From Leptolinea tardivitalis (lineage in GTDB: Bacteria > Chloroflexota > Anaerolineae > Anaerolineales > Anaerolineaceae): 64,000 nucleotides of DNA. Below, in pieces: positions 35,422-43,714 of this stretch. The translations under genes and the position numbers were made by a program. The DNA lies in contig NZ_BBYA01000009.1 of the NCBI RefSeq assembly GCF_001050275.1, positions 310,001-374,000 on the forward strand. The letters are read 5' to 3'. Within the stretch, counting starts at the first letter, position 1. Each line of letters starts with the position of its first letter. The notes under the pieces were generated by a model. It was not told the origin of the DNA. It did not search any database and was given only the letters and a program-made list of their open reading frames with translations.

Positions 35422-35618
35422 GTCATCCAGGGAACGAAGAGCATTGTATTGCTTCAGGTAGACATTACTCCTTTTCAACCCTATAAAGCCCTCAACATAC
35501 TATTCCTGTTGAAAGCCAGGATCTGTCACCAATAATTGGTCGCTTACCCTGAATAACAGGGGTTGGTGGCAGGGAGCCAGTAGCGAAACCGGTCATGTAG
35601 ATTGACCGGTTGTTTTTT
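35422..35618 (+). ncRNA. Structured leader RNA, riboswitch- or attenuator-like, class unknown
   Basis: It begins at the predicted transcription start and ends at an intrinsic terminator. Visible helices are CACCAA (35527-35532) with TTGGTG (35563-35568), enclosing CCCTG/CAGGG (35547-35551, 35557-35561). TCGCT (35540-35544) can pair with AGCGA (35582-35586), which would make a pseudoknot and competes with the foot of the terminator stem. This is the arrangement of an aptamer plus expression platform. I could not match it to the conserved cores I know for c-di-GMP, TPP, SAM, FMN, lysine or cobalamin riboswitches. A stand-alone small RNA is the alternative. Confidence 0.5.
35587..35618 (+). terminator. 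Intrinsic terminator inside the leader
   Basis: Stem AACCGGTCA (35587-35595) / TGACCGGTT (35603-35611), a 7-nt loop, then GTTTTTT (35612-35618). It lies 260 bp before the coding sequence. Confidence 0.88.
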
Positions 35619-35877
35619 ATATGGAGGTACTGGACCTTCCCAGGCAAATTGATCCTTGGTGTTTGTAAGAATCAATCCCACCATCCCGAAAGCAAACAGG
35701 TTTCCCGAGGTGGGAAGGAGGTGATACAGGGCAAAAAAGTAAAGCCGGATTGCCAGCCGGCAGACAGGCCGCAGAAGTGTAAATGGCAATGCTGGAAAAA
35801 ATGGCCTTTATAGGGTGAAAACTCCGATCTGGTTCCAGTTTTCTTGCATTGATTCATCTCAAACAGGAGGTTAATAC
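35619..35877 (+). promoter_or_regulatory. Second part of the leader, hairpins and Shine-Dalgarno-like element
   Basis: A perfect 7-bp stem TCCCACC (35676-35682) / GGTGGGA (35709-35715) is followed directly by AAGGAGGTGAT (about 35714-35724), which fully matches the expected anti-Shine-Dalgarno but has no start codon at normal spacing. GCCGG-rich inverted repeats follow near 35743-35762. The actual ribosome binding site of the downstream gene is AGGAGG at about 35865-35870. Confidence 0.5.
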
Positions 35878-38568
35878 ATGGGCAAGAAAAAATGGTATGT
35901 GATCCTGTTTTATGTTGTATTTGTCTGCATCTATGCTCTGGGGCTTTCCATTCCCATAGGCATGGTGGTTTTGGCGGATGATACTGCTCCAGCTGACCCG
36001 GCCAGTGAGGAAGTCGCGCCGGAAGAACCACCTCCGGAGCAAGTTCCAGAAGATTCTCCAGCAGAAGGAAGTTCTGGAGAATCTTCTTCGTCTGGTACTG
36101 TGTATTATGAACCCGCACCGGTGATACAACCGCCTGTGGTTGTTGAACAGCCAGTGCAGCCTCCCGCATCGGTTGAACAACCTCCAGCGGACGTTCAACA
36201 AGAACCCGCCGCTCCGGTTCAGCCTGAGGTTGTGGTAACAGAACAGCCGGCAGCACTCGATCCGTCAGCCGCCACAACAACAGAATCCACCGCTGGTTCA
36301 TCAGAGAAGCAAACAGGAACGGATGGTCAGGAGACCGGAAATGCTGAACCTGAAACCGGAGGTGCTCCTGTAATGGCGAGTCCTGTTATCCAGTCAGGAT
36401 CAGTCCTCCCGGTTGATTCATTCCAACCCCCAATTAATGTCGAAGAAGTTGCTGAACTGTCTACAAAATCGCCGGTAGATTTGAGTGCAGCCCTGCCAGA
36501 AGGAACCAGCCTTGTGGTGCTGGATGAAACTGGAGAAAATCTTGCGCTGGGATCAACAGAAGCTGAAGCGGTTCTGACCACAGGTGATCCAATGTGGTGT
36601 CCGGGCCATGATGCCGCGGGGAGTGCCTCGTGCCATTCAGAAACCACCCTGGAAGCGATCATTCACTATGTCCAGAGCAGCCCGTCGAGAGGTTACGGAA
36701 CGATCTATGTGCAGGATACCTATACATCTCCGACCCATAATACGATTAACATCGATCAGGGTTCGCATCCTATGACGATACTGAATTTGTTCATCATCGG
36801 CGGGGTAGATCTGGCTACGGGAAGTTCTACCTACGGGCAGGTGATTGGTACAACCACCCTGGCACAAAATATCTACATTGATGATATTTCTGGCTCGTTG
36901 TCCCTTTCGAACTTCATCCTTCAGCAATTCAGTACCAGCGGAAGTTCTGTTTATATATCTGATTCGAATCAAGTCACCTTAGACAATATGGCTATCAATA
37001 ATCAGGGCTTGGGAAACGGTGTTCATATTGAAAACAGTAACAACGTTACCATCAAAAACTCAACCATTGATGATGAAGATGGCGGCCATGGCATTTATGC
37101 TCATAGTAATACGAACAATCTCCAAATAATCAACACTCATATCTATGAGTACGGCTATGAAGGTGGTATCTATCTGAATGATGTAGACAATGTTCTTTTG
37201 AAAGACCTGATTGTTGACTCCAATGGCAATACACCCTGTGTAAGCGGATGGCCCTGCTCCAGCGATGCCATTCGAGTTGTTAATGGCTCGAATCTTGAAG
37301 TGCGGAATGTGAATGCCAACAGTTCATCTTCAGGAGCCAGTGGTCTGGTGGCAAACGGCGTCAGCGGATATATTAATATCTTCAACAGTACATTTGACAA
37401 TAACAATAATTTTGGCATTGATATCAATAGCCAGACTGCTGACGTTACTATCAAGAATACATCCACATCGCATAACTCTAATAACGGCAGTTCCTGGGGA
37501 ATGTACGTGGAAGGAGCCAAGACCATTTCGCTCGATGGAGTCCACGCGGATCACAATGTAGACGGTGGTGCCTACTTAATTGCAAGTGATTGGATCAGCA
37601 TTCTCAACTCTACGTTTTCAGACAATCCGAATTTCTATGGACTGGCTGCCTGGGCAATGAATCAGGGTATCACATTGAGCAACGTAACGGTGGACAACAA
37701 CAATTTCGGCGGCTGGTTTAAAACTGCAACAGAATTATCCATCTCAAAAAGCCAGTTCAACGGAAATCATGACTATGGTATTCATGTAGAACCCGGTGCC
37801 GTCGGTGATATCACCCTGTACAAAGTGACTGCCTCTGAGAATGGAACCAATGGAGCTGAACTTCAAACTGCCGGCGATATTACCGTGACGTGCAGTGTCT
37901 TTTCGGCTAATGATTCTTACGGCCTTAATGCCGGGGCGGGTTCAACTGTCACGCTAAATTCCAATACCTTCAGTGCCAACGGTTCGGGAAGCATGAATAT
38001 CTGGGATGGTGGTGTTGTCACGAATATGGATTATCCGTGCGGAACCAGCAGTGGCGGCGGTGATGACGATGGCGGTACGACAACAGTCACTCCGGTGGAA
38101 TATATCGGAGTCATCCCATTTGTTTATCTTGGCCCTCCTGCCGGTGTTATTCCAGTAACCGGCGGTGAATTTGTGATGCTTTCCTGCACAGGGAACAGTA
38201 CAATCCGCCTGCCTACCGGCGAAGAGACCATTTTCAACCAACCCATGTGCGGTTACATCGCCGGAATGGAATTGATTACTCAGGAGGAATTGCCTGCGCC
38301 CATTCCTGAACCCTGGATCTTCACAGATGGATTTACCCTCACATTGATGTTCAATAACGAAGTGGTTCTTGAGGCGTTTGCCGGTGCCACATACACGGTT
38401 ACCTTCCCGCTCACAGAAGAACAAATTAATGACACCTTTCATATTCTGTTCTGGGACACCACCACCAATGATAACCTGGGCGGCTGGGTCGATCTTGGCG
38501 GAGAAAAAGAGGCTATGAAGTGGATCCGGACACACAACCGGACAGGTACATTTATCCTCGTCAAATGA
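35878..38568 (+). CDS. Secreted right-handed beta-helix repeat protein
   Basis: An 896-residue surface or secreted protein. An N-terminal signal or anchor helix ends near residue 33 (WYVILFYVVFVCIYALGL). Residues about 35-160 are a Pro/Glu/Ala/Ser-rich linker. From about 240 to 720 it has many NITIKNSTID-, LSNFIL- and VTIKNTSTSHN-like repeats of about 22-24 residues, a pectate-lyase-type right-handed beta-helix as in adhesins and polysaccharide-binding proteins. GGGDDDGGTTT forms a hinge, then a 150-residue C-terminal module starts near IPVTGGEFVMLSC and ends HNRTGTFILVK. There is no LPxTG sorting signal. A strong AGGAGG ribosome binding site follows a long structured leader. No catalytic residues are identifiable. 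Confidence 0.85.
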   Translation: MGKKKWYVILFYVVFVCIYALGLSIPIGMVVLADDTAPADPASEEVAPEEPPPEQVPEDSPAEGSSGESSSSGTVYYEPAPVIQPPVVVEQPVQPPASVEQPPADVQQEPAAPVQPEVVVTEQPAALDPSAATTTESTAGSSEKQTGTDGQETGNAEPETGGAPVMASPVIQSGSVLPVDSFQPPINVEEVAELSTKSPVDLSAALPEGTSLVVLDETGENLALGSTEAEAVLTTGDPMWCPGHDAAGSASCHSETTLEAIIHYVQSSPSRGYGTIYVQDTYTSPTHNTINIDQGSHPMTILNLFIIGGVDLATGSSTYGQVIGTTTLAQNIYIDDISGSLSLSNFILQQFSTSGSSVYISDSNQVTLDNMAINNQGLGNGVHIENSNNVTIKNSTIDDEDGGHGIYAHSNTNNLQIINTHIYEYGYEGGIYLNDVDNVLLKDLIVDSNGNTPCVSGWPCSSDAIRVVNGSNLEVRNVNANSSSSGASGLVANGVSGYINIFNSTFDNNNNFGIDINSQTADVTIKNTSTSHNSNNGSSWGMYVEGAKTISLDGVHADHNVDGGAYLIASDWISILNSTFSDNPNFYGLAAWAMNQGITLSNVTVDNNNFGGWFKTATELSISKSQFNGNHDYGIHVEPGAVGDITLYKVTASENGTNGAELQTAGDITVTCSVFSANDSYGLNAGAGSTVTLNSNTFSANGSGSMNIWDGGVVTNMDYPCGTSSGGGDDDGGTTTVTPVEYIGVIPFVYLGPPAGVIPVTGGEFVMLSCTGNSTIRLPTGEETIFNQPMCGYIAGMELITQEELPAPIPEPWIFTDGFTLTLMFNNEVVLEAFAGATYTVTFPLTEEQINDTFHILFWDTTTNDNLGGWVDLGGEKEAMKWIRTHNRTGTFILVK

Positions 38569-38586
38569 ATGTTTCAGGTCTATCAA

Positions 38587-38621
38587 ACAAGTCCTCGCCT
38601 GAACACTGGCGGGGACTTGTT
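38587..38621. terminator. Hairpin between convergent genes, probable terminator
   Basis: AACAAGTCC-t-CGCC (38587-38599 region) pairs with GGCG-g-GGACTTGTT (38608-38621) around an 8-nt loop. No long T run follows on either strand, so efficiency is uncertain. Confidence 0.6.
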
Positions 38622-38655
38622 ATAAAGATTTCTATATTATGTAAATTTCAGCAAA

Positions 38656-40581
38656 CTAGACCTTTTTAAACTGGGTGTTGTACAGGTGTGTGTACAGGCC
38701 GTTCAGCGTAAGGAGCTCTTCGTGAGTCCCCTTTTCCACCACCTGACCGCGGTCTATCACGAGAATCTGGTCTGCCGCCAGAATGGTGCTCAGGCGGTGG
38801 GCAATGACGATGCTCGTTCGACGTGCCATTACGGTTTTCATGGCTTCCTGGATCAGAGCTTCAGATTCACTGTCCAGGCTGCTGGTGGCTTCATCAAGCA
38901 CCAGAATGCGCGGATCTTTCAATAGTACACGTGCCAGAGCGATGCGTTGTTTCTCACCGCCGCTCAACCGGTAACCGCGTTCGCCTACTATGGTGTTGTA
39001 CCCGTCCGGCAGGTTGGTTATGAAATCATGAATATTCGCTGTCCGGCAGGCAGCTTCCAATTCGGCCTGAGAGGCATTCATCCGGGCGTATTCAAGGTTG
39101 GTGCGAATGGAATCGTGAAATAAATACGTTTCCTGAGTTACCATACCGATCAAATTTGACAATGAATCCAGAGAGATATCGCGCAAATTGTACCCATCCA
39201 GAAAAATGCGGCCTTCAGTCGGGTCATATAAACGGGGGATCAGATAGGTCAGGGTTGTTTTGCCTGCTCCGCTGGGACCAACCAATGCTACAAGCTGACC
39301 TGGCTTCACATGAAAGCTGACGTGTTCCAGTGCATTTCCACGTGCCTGGTGATGTGCCGGGGTTTCTTCACTGACAGATTCGCCTGTGGGAGGTGGAGTT
39401 TCTGAAAATACTGCGGTGACAGCATCCATGCTGCCGTACCGGCGTACATCACTCAATACGTACTCATCACCAGCTTCGTACTTGAAGGTCACATCATCGA
39501 AGATGATTTCCCCATCTATTCTGGAAAGAACAACGGGATTTTTTGCTTCCGGTATGTCAACCGGCAGGTCAATGATTTCAAAAACCCGTTCAAAACTGAC
39601 GATCGACGTGGCAAATTCCACAGGAGCATTGGATAAATTTTGCAACGCACTGTAAAGTATGCCCATATACGAGCCAAAAGCTACGATGGTTCCTACAGTA
39701 AAGGTGCCCTGAATTACGAAATAACCACCCAGGCCATAAACAAGGGCTGTTCCAACAGCACTTAAAAGACCAATGATCGATATAAACATGGAGCCTGTGT
39801 AAGACCGTTTTACACCCAGATCGGCCACATTTTTTGCTTTTCTGGATAGCCGGTCAATTTCTGTTTGACGCCTGCCGAACAATTTCACCAGCAAAGCCCC
39901 GCCGATATTTAATGTCTCATTCATCATGGCATTCATCTGGGCGTTGGCTTCCATTTGCTGATGGGCGATATTGCGGAGCCTGTCAGCCATTTTATTGGAG
40001 GCTACAATAAACAGCGGCATAATGATGATACTGATCAAAGTCAACCGCCATTCAAAAGTCAACATGATGATAAATACAACCACAGCCTGAATCAGATTGG
40101 TGATGATACCTACAAATGTATTGCTGATGGCATTCTGTGCCCCAACAACATCATTGTTAAGTCGACTCATCAATTCACCGACTTTGGTGTTTGTGAAGAA
40201 CCGCAATGACATACGCTGCAGGCCGGAAAAGAGAGCCACCCGCAGATCATAGATAACACCTTCACCGACTCGGGCATTCAACCGTCGTTGGAATACACTC
40301 AAACCGGATTGGAGGGCCGGTAGAAACAGCAAGGCCAGAGATAACCAGATCAGGCGTTGAATATCTCGGTTGGGAATGGTTCGATCAATTAAATCACGCA
40401 ATATCAGGGGAGAAAGCATGTAGATACCGGTGGTAGCCAGAATAACAAACAACATACCTGCCAGGTACCAGCTGTACGGTCGGGCATAACCCAGCACCCG
40501 TTTTAATAATGGCCAGGTGACTTTTGGCTTTTCGTCGGTTTCCCGTGTAAACCGGCCTAATCCCATACCATGATATGACAT
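38656..40581 (-). CDS. ABC transporter, fused permease and ATPase (MsbA/multidrug type)
   Basis: A 641-residue half-transporter. Six helices lie in about residues 40-330. The ATPase domain has FDDVTFKY near 365, Walker A GPSGAGKTT near 435, signature LSGGEKQR near 535, Walker B ILVLDEATSSLD and His switch IVIAHRLST. Between the first NBD strand and the Walker A strand there is an inserted acidic and Pro-rich segment of about 45 residues (DVRRYGSMD to HHQARGN) that most MsbA relatives lack. It probably exports lipids or drugs as a homodimer. No partner gene is adjacent. Confidence 0.93.
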   Translation of the reverse strand: MSYHGMGLGRFTRETDEKPKVTWPLLKRVLGYARPYSWYLAGMLFVILATTGIYMLSPLILRDLIDRTIPNRDIQRLIWLSLALLFLPALQSGLSVFQRRLNARVGEGVIYDLRVALFSGLQRMSLRFFTNTKVGELMSRLNNDVVGAQNAISNTFVGIITNLIQAVVVFIIMLTFEWRLTLISIIIMPLFIVASNKMADRLRNIAHQQMEANAQMNAMMNETLNIGGALLVKLFGRRQTEIDRLSRKAKNVADLGVKRSYTGSMFISIIGLLSAVGTALVYGLGGYFVIQGTFTVGTIVAFGSYMGILYSALQNLSNAPVEFATSIVSFERVFEIIDLPVDIPEAKNPVVLSRIDGEIIFDDVTFKYEAGDEYVLSDVRRYGSMDAVTAVFSETPPPTGESVSEETPAHHQARGNALEHVSFHVKPGQLVALVGPSGAGKTTLTYLIPRLYDPTEGRIFLDGYNLRDISLDSLSNLIGMVTQETYLFHDSIRTNLEYARMNASQAELEAACRTANIHDFITNLPDGYNTIVGERGYRLSGGEKQRIALARVLLKDPRILVLDEATSSLDSESEALIQEAMKTVMARRTSIVIAHRLSTILAADQILVIDRGQVVEKGTHEELLTLNGLYTHLYNTQFKKV

Positions 40582-40800
40582 GTAATCCTCGTCTGACGCT
40601 TGAATTTCCTGCAGATTCCAGTAGACTAAAAGTAAGGATGATCGCCTGTTTCAAGAAAAGCGTCAATCCTTACCGGCCTGTACATTGTAGCAGGTCGGGA
40701 AAAATCCAGGTGGGTTTCAACCCCCGGTTCATATAGCTTCCATTGATCTGCCATCTCCGGGAGGTCTGATTCACACCAGACGTTCTGAAAGGAGAATACC

Positions 40801-41007
40801 ATGATCAAACTGGATTTGTCTGTGGATGATATCCGTATCCTTGTGGATCTCCTCGATACGGCGATATCTGAGATTCGTATGGAGATCATGCAGACCGACA
40901 ACCGCGATTACCGAAAGATGCTCCAGACGCGTGAAGCCATCCTGAAAAACCTGCATCTTGAATTGACTGAAAAACTTCCCGAGAAATTAATCAAAGAAAT
41001 AGTGTAA
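40801..41007 (+). CDS. Small helical protein of unknown function
   Basis: A 68-residue, highly charged, all-helical protein with an N-terminal LDLSVDDIRILVDLLDTAISEIRME segment (split by a helix break) and a second amphipathic helix YRKMLQTREAILKNLHLEL. I recall similar short conserved proteins in environmental bacteria but no function. GAAAGGAG at good spacing and a terminator directly after support it as a real gene. Confidence 0.72.
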   Translation: MIKLDLSVDDIRILVDLLDTAISEIRMEIMQTDNRDYRKMLQTREAILKNLHLELTEKLPEKLIKEIV

Positions 41008-41055
41008 GCTAAATTCCTTAAGCGGTATTCTGGTCTGATAACGATACCTGTCAAC

Positions 41056-41100
41056 AGGCAGGAGGGTGAATGTGTATTACCCCCTCCTGCCTTAAATTTT
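41056..41100 (+). terminator. Intrinsic terminator of the small helical gene
   Basis: An 11-bp perfect stem AGGCAGGAGGG (41056-41066) / CCCTCCTGCCT (41082-41092) with a 15-nt loop, followed by TAAATTTT. Confidence 0.8.
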
Positions 41101-41185
41101 GCCATATACTTTGCCACTTGACAAAATATAATATTACATATAGAATCAATTCGATAAACATCAATATGTATTCATAGAGGAAGAA

Positions 41186-41758
41186 ATGACACAAGAAGAT
41201 CAATTTGAAAAGTTGCTGGCTTTTTTCAAGGCCCTGGCAGATGAAAACCGTCTCAAAATCATCGGACTTCTGGCATCGAGATCTTATACGGTGGAAGACC
41301 TGGCGGATGCGTTGGGGCTCGGGGCTTCGACTACATCACACCACCTGGCTAAATTAGCTAAAGCCGGGCTTGTATCAGCCCGTACGGACGGTCATTATTA
41401 CATCTATTCTCTGCAAACCGATGTGTTGAAAGACATGTCACGGCAGATGCTGCAGGAAGACGAGCTCCCGAAACTATCAGCACCGGTGAGTGAAGATGTT
41501 TTTGAACAGAAAGTTCTGGCCACATTCCTGGATTCAGAAGGACGAATCAAGGCTTTCCCCATGCAGGAAAAGAAATATCTGGTGATTCTGCGTCATGTGG
41601 TGAAATCTTTTGAAATGGGCAAGCGCTACACCGAAAAGCAGGTGAGTGAAACCCTGGCTGCCTTTAATGAAGATTTCGCTCTTTTAAGGCGGGACCTGGT
41701 GGATTATAAATTTATGGCTCGTGAAGGCGGCGGTCGTGAGTACTGGCGTCTTGAATAA
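41186..41758 (+). CDS. ArsR family regulator with DUF2087 domain
   Basis: A 190-residue protein. The N-terminal winged HTH covers about residues 8-85 (FFKALADENRLKIIGLLASR, LGLGASTTSHHLAKLAKAGLV). The C-terminal DUF2087 covers about 110-188 (GRIKAFPMQEKKYLVILRHV, RYTEKQVSETL, RDLVDYKFMAREGGGREYWR). DUF2087 is itself a DNA/ligand-binding fold common behind ArsR domains. No metal-binding CxC motif is present, so metal sensing is not supported. GAGGAAG precedes the ATG. It lies upstream of the prenyltransferase pair. Confidence 0.92.
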   Translation: MTQEDQFEKLLAFFKALADENRLKIIGLLASRSYTVEDLADALGLGASTTSHHLAKLAKAGLVSARTDGHYYIYSLQTDVLKDMSRQMLQEDELPKLSAPVSEDVFEQKVLATFLDSEGRIKAFPMQEKKYLVILRHVVKSFEMGKRYTEKQVSETLAAFNEDFALLRRDLVDYKFMAREGGGREYWRLE

Positions 41759-41778
41759 ACCCGACGTGCATCAGGTTG

Positions 41779-41807
41779 TTGCTGCGGGGTGTCCAATTCG
41801 ATACAAT
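41779..41807 (+). promoter_or_regulatory. Promoter of the prenyltransferase pair
   Basis: TTGCTG (41779-41784), a 17-bp spacer and TACAAT (41802-41807). The next element is a terminator hairpin, so the start of transcription lies within or beside that hairpin. Confidence 0.5.
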
Positions 41808-41848
41808 AACGGATAATCGTATAACTGACGGTTATCCGTTTTGTTTTT
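41808..41848 (+). terminator. Intrinsic terminator after the ArsR gene
   Basis: Stem AACGGATAA (41808-41816) / TTATCCGTT (41832-41840) with a 15-nt loop and TTTTGTTTTT. It ends the ArsR transcript just where a new promoter for the downstream pair begins. Confidence 0.75.
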
Positions 41849-41867
41849 CAGACGAAGGTAAAAACCA

Positions 41868-42758
41868 TTGAAACCAATTATCATATCAGACCAACCGGCT
41901 CCACAAATGAAGGCCATCCGATTCATCAAGTACCTTCTGTTCAGTGCATCCATCATTCCGTGTCTTGAAGCGGCAGCCATAGCCGCAAAAGTGACACAGG
42001 TAAACATAAACTGGTTCCTGCTGGTTACGTTTGCTATCTTTATCGCGCAGGTAGGTGGTGATTACTTGTATTTCTATTTCACCCATTACCATACCGATCA
42101 GCGGGATGCCCATACGAAGATCTTTGCCGGTTGGAAGCCATTGTTTACCGATGTGTTGCTCAAACCGGAACACACCCTTTTTGCCGGTTTCGCCTGTCTG
42201 TTTGCGGCTCTGGTGATCGGTTTGTTCTTCTATGTGCAATTAGGCAACATGGTACTGGTTCTCGCGGCCGTTGGCGGGGCAGTGGCCATCTTTTTTACGC
42301 CGTTGATGTTACGGGGATTAAAAGAACCCGTTATCTTTGTCACTTTTGGTCCGTTGGTTGTGCTGGGTGCTTACTATGTCTTAACCAGGCACCTTTCCTG
42401 GCAGCCGGTTCTGGTCTCTCTGCCGGGAGCTTTTTTAGTGACACTGGTTGCTTACTTTAAAAGTGCCCGTTTTGATGTGCAGGATATGGGCAGCGGCCGG
42501 GTGGTGTTGAATGTTAATAGAAATACCATCTGGTGGCTGGCGGGGTTGGCCTACCTGACTTTAATTTGTCTGGCAGCCGCTCGTGTGGTACCGATCTGGT
42601 CTTTGCTGGCTTTGTTGACAGTTCCCTTTGCTTTTTTATTGTCTGTGAAAATCTCACACCAACAGAAAGTGGTAGATTACCTGTGGGCTACGGTATATAG
42701 CTTGATTGTTTATGTGGCTACCGGCCTGTTGATTTGTCTGGGGTTTTTAATTGTGTGA
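41868..42758 (+). CDS. UbiA prenyltransferase paralogue with degenerate active site
   Basis: A 296-residue protein with eight or nine helices aligned along its length with the next gene. Motif I of the neighbour, DFIDDYFD, reads DYLYFYFT here, so three of four acidic residues that bind Mg-diphosphate are lost. Motif II is reduced to FDVQDMGSGR. It may have another activity or be a helper of the active paralogue; neither is shown. The start is TTG with GAAGG upstream; ATG at 41907 would remove 13 residues. The gap to the next gene is 22 bp. Confidence 0.75.
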   Translation: MKPIIISDQPAPQMKAIRFIKYLLFSASIIPCLEAAAIAAKVTQVNINWFLLVTFAIFIAQVGGDYLYFYFTHYHTDQRDAHTKIFAGWKPLFTDVLLKPEHTLFAGFACLFAALVIGLFFYVQLGNMVLVLAAVGGAVAIFFTPLMLRGLKEPVIFVTFGPLVVLGAYYVLTRHLSWQPVLVSLPGAFLVTLVAYFKSARFDVQDMGSGRVVLNVNRNTIWWLAGLAYLTLICLAAARVVPIWSLLALLTVPFAFLLSVKISHQQKVVDYLWATVYSLIVYVATGLLICLGFLIV

Positions 42759-42780
42759 AAAATTTTAGGGAGTAACCTGA

Positions 42781-43677
42781 ATGAAAGAATGGCTTTTAAC
42801 CTGGATGAAAGCTGCCCGTGCCCCATTTCTGGTGGTGAGCCTGCTGCCAGCCCTGCTGGGGGGTGTTATGGCTGCCTCGCGCGGACCGATCAACATAGGT
42901 GTATTCATTGCGGCGGTTGTGGGTATCGTGATGGCCCATTCGGCTGCTGATTTTATTGACGACTACTTTGATTACAAGAAGGGCAACCTGGGTAACAAGG
43001 TTCAACAATTTCACGACAGTCCCCTGATTGATCAGCGAGTCACGTTGACTCAAGTATTAATCGCCACGGCGGTATGTCTTTTTGTTGCCCTGGCTGCGGG
43101 TATCTATGTGCTGATGCAAGCCGGGGTGGTGGTCTTGATTCTGGTTGCTATCGGTGCGTTTATCGTTTTTTTCTATACTTCACCCCCCATTATGTTAAAT
43201 TACCGCGGACTCGGTGAAACCATGCTCTTTCTGGCCTTCGGCCCGATGATTCTGGTGGGTGTTGATGTCGTGTTGACTGGCCGGTTTAATGGAGAAACAC
43301 TGCTTGTTTCTCTTCTCCCCGGTTTTTTCACCATGAATGTCGGCGTGGTTAGCAATACATTTGATTATCTGGACGATATCAAATCAGGTAAAAAGACCAT
43401 CTCTGTACGCTTTGGCCAACCGGTAACCGTCCGGTTGATCGCCATCGATTCTGTCATAGCCTATCTGGCAGTCATTCTGGGTGTAATTCTCCAGCTTATT
43501 CCGGTCTGGACATTACTTGTTCTTGTGACCATACCACTGGCGATTAAAACCGTCAGGAATGTCAGCCAGTTTAATGATGAAGGCCGATACACCCCGGCCA
43601 TGACCAGCGCCATTGCCCTTTCATCCATTGCCACAATTCTGTTAATTGCCGCATATGGAATTAAGCTCATGATTTAG
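42781..43677 (+). CDS. UbiA family prenyltransferase (MenA-like)
   Basis: A 298-residue integral membrane prenyltransferase. Motif I is ADFIDDYFDYKKGN near residue 60 and motif II is NTFDYLDDIKSGKKTISVRFG near 195; both Asp-rich clusters are intact. The KSGKKT context resembles MenA (1,4-dihydroxy-2-naphthoate polyprenyltransferase) and archaeal-type relatives. A role in menaquinone synthesis is plausible, but no men gene is nearby, so I give no symbol. GGGAG precedes the ATG. Confidence 0.88.
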   Translation: MKEWLLTWMKAARAPFLVVSLLPALLGGVMAASRGPINIGVFIAAVVGIVMAHSAADFIDDYFDYKKGNLGNKVQQFHDSPLIDQRVTLTQVLIATAVCLFVALAAGIYVLMQAGVVVLILVAIGAFIVFFYTSPPIMLNYRGLGETMLFLAFGPMILVGVDVVLTGRFNGETLLVSLLPGFFTMNVGVVSNTFDYLDDIKSGKKTISVRFGQPVTVRLIAIDSVIAYLAVILGVILQLIPVWTLLVLVTIPLAIKTVRNVSQFNDEGRYTPAMTSAIALSSIATILLIAAYGIKLMI

Positions 43678-43714
43678 TCATTCAATTATTCGGGAAGACC
43701 ATCCAACCCCGGAA

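Noticed and set aside
35513-35531. AGCCAGGATCTGTCACC resembles the cobalamin-riboswitch B12 box
   Set aside because: Only part of the box matches, it lies before the other structure instead of at the 3' end, and the rest of the cobalamin core is missing.
35610-35813. A 67-codon open frame within the leader
   Set aside because: It would start inside the terminator hairpin tail with TTG and no ribosome binding site; only its last 30 codons look unusual and are mentioned as an observation.
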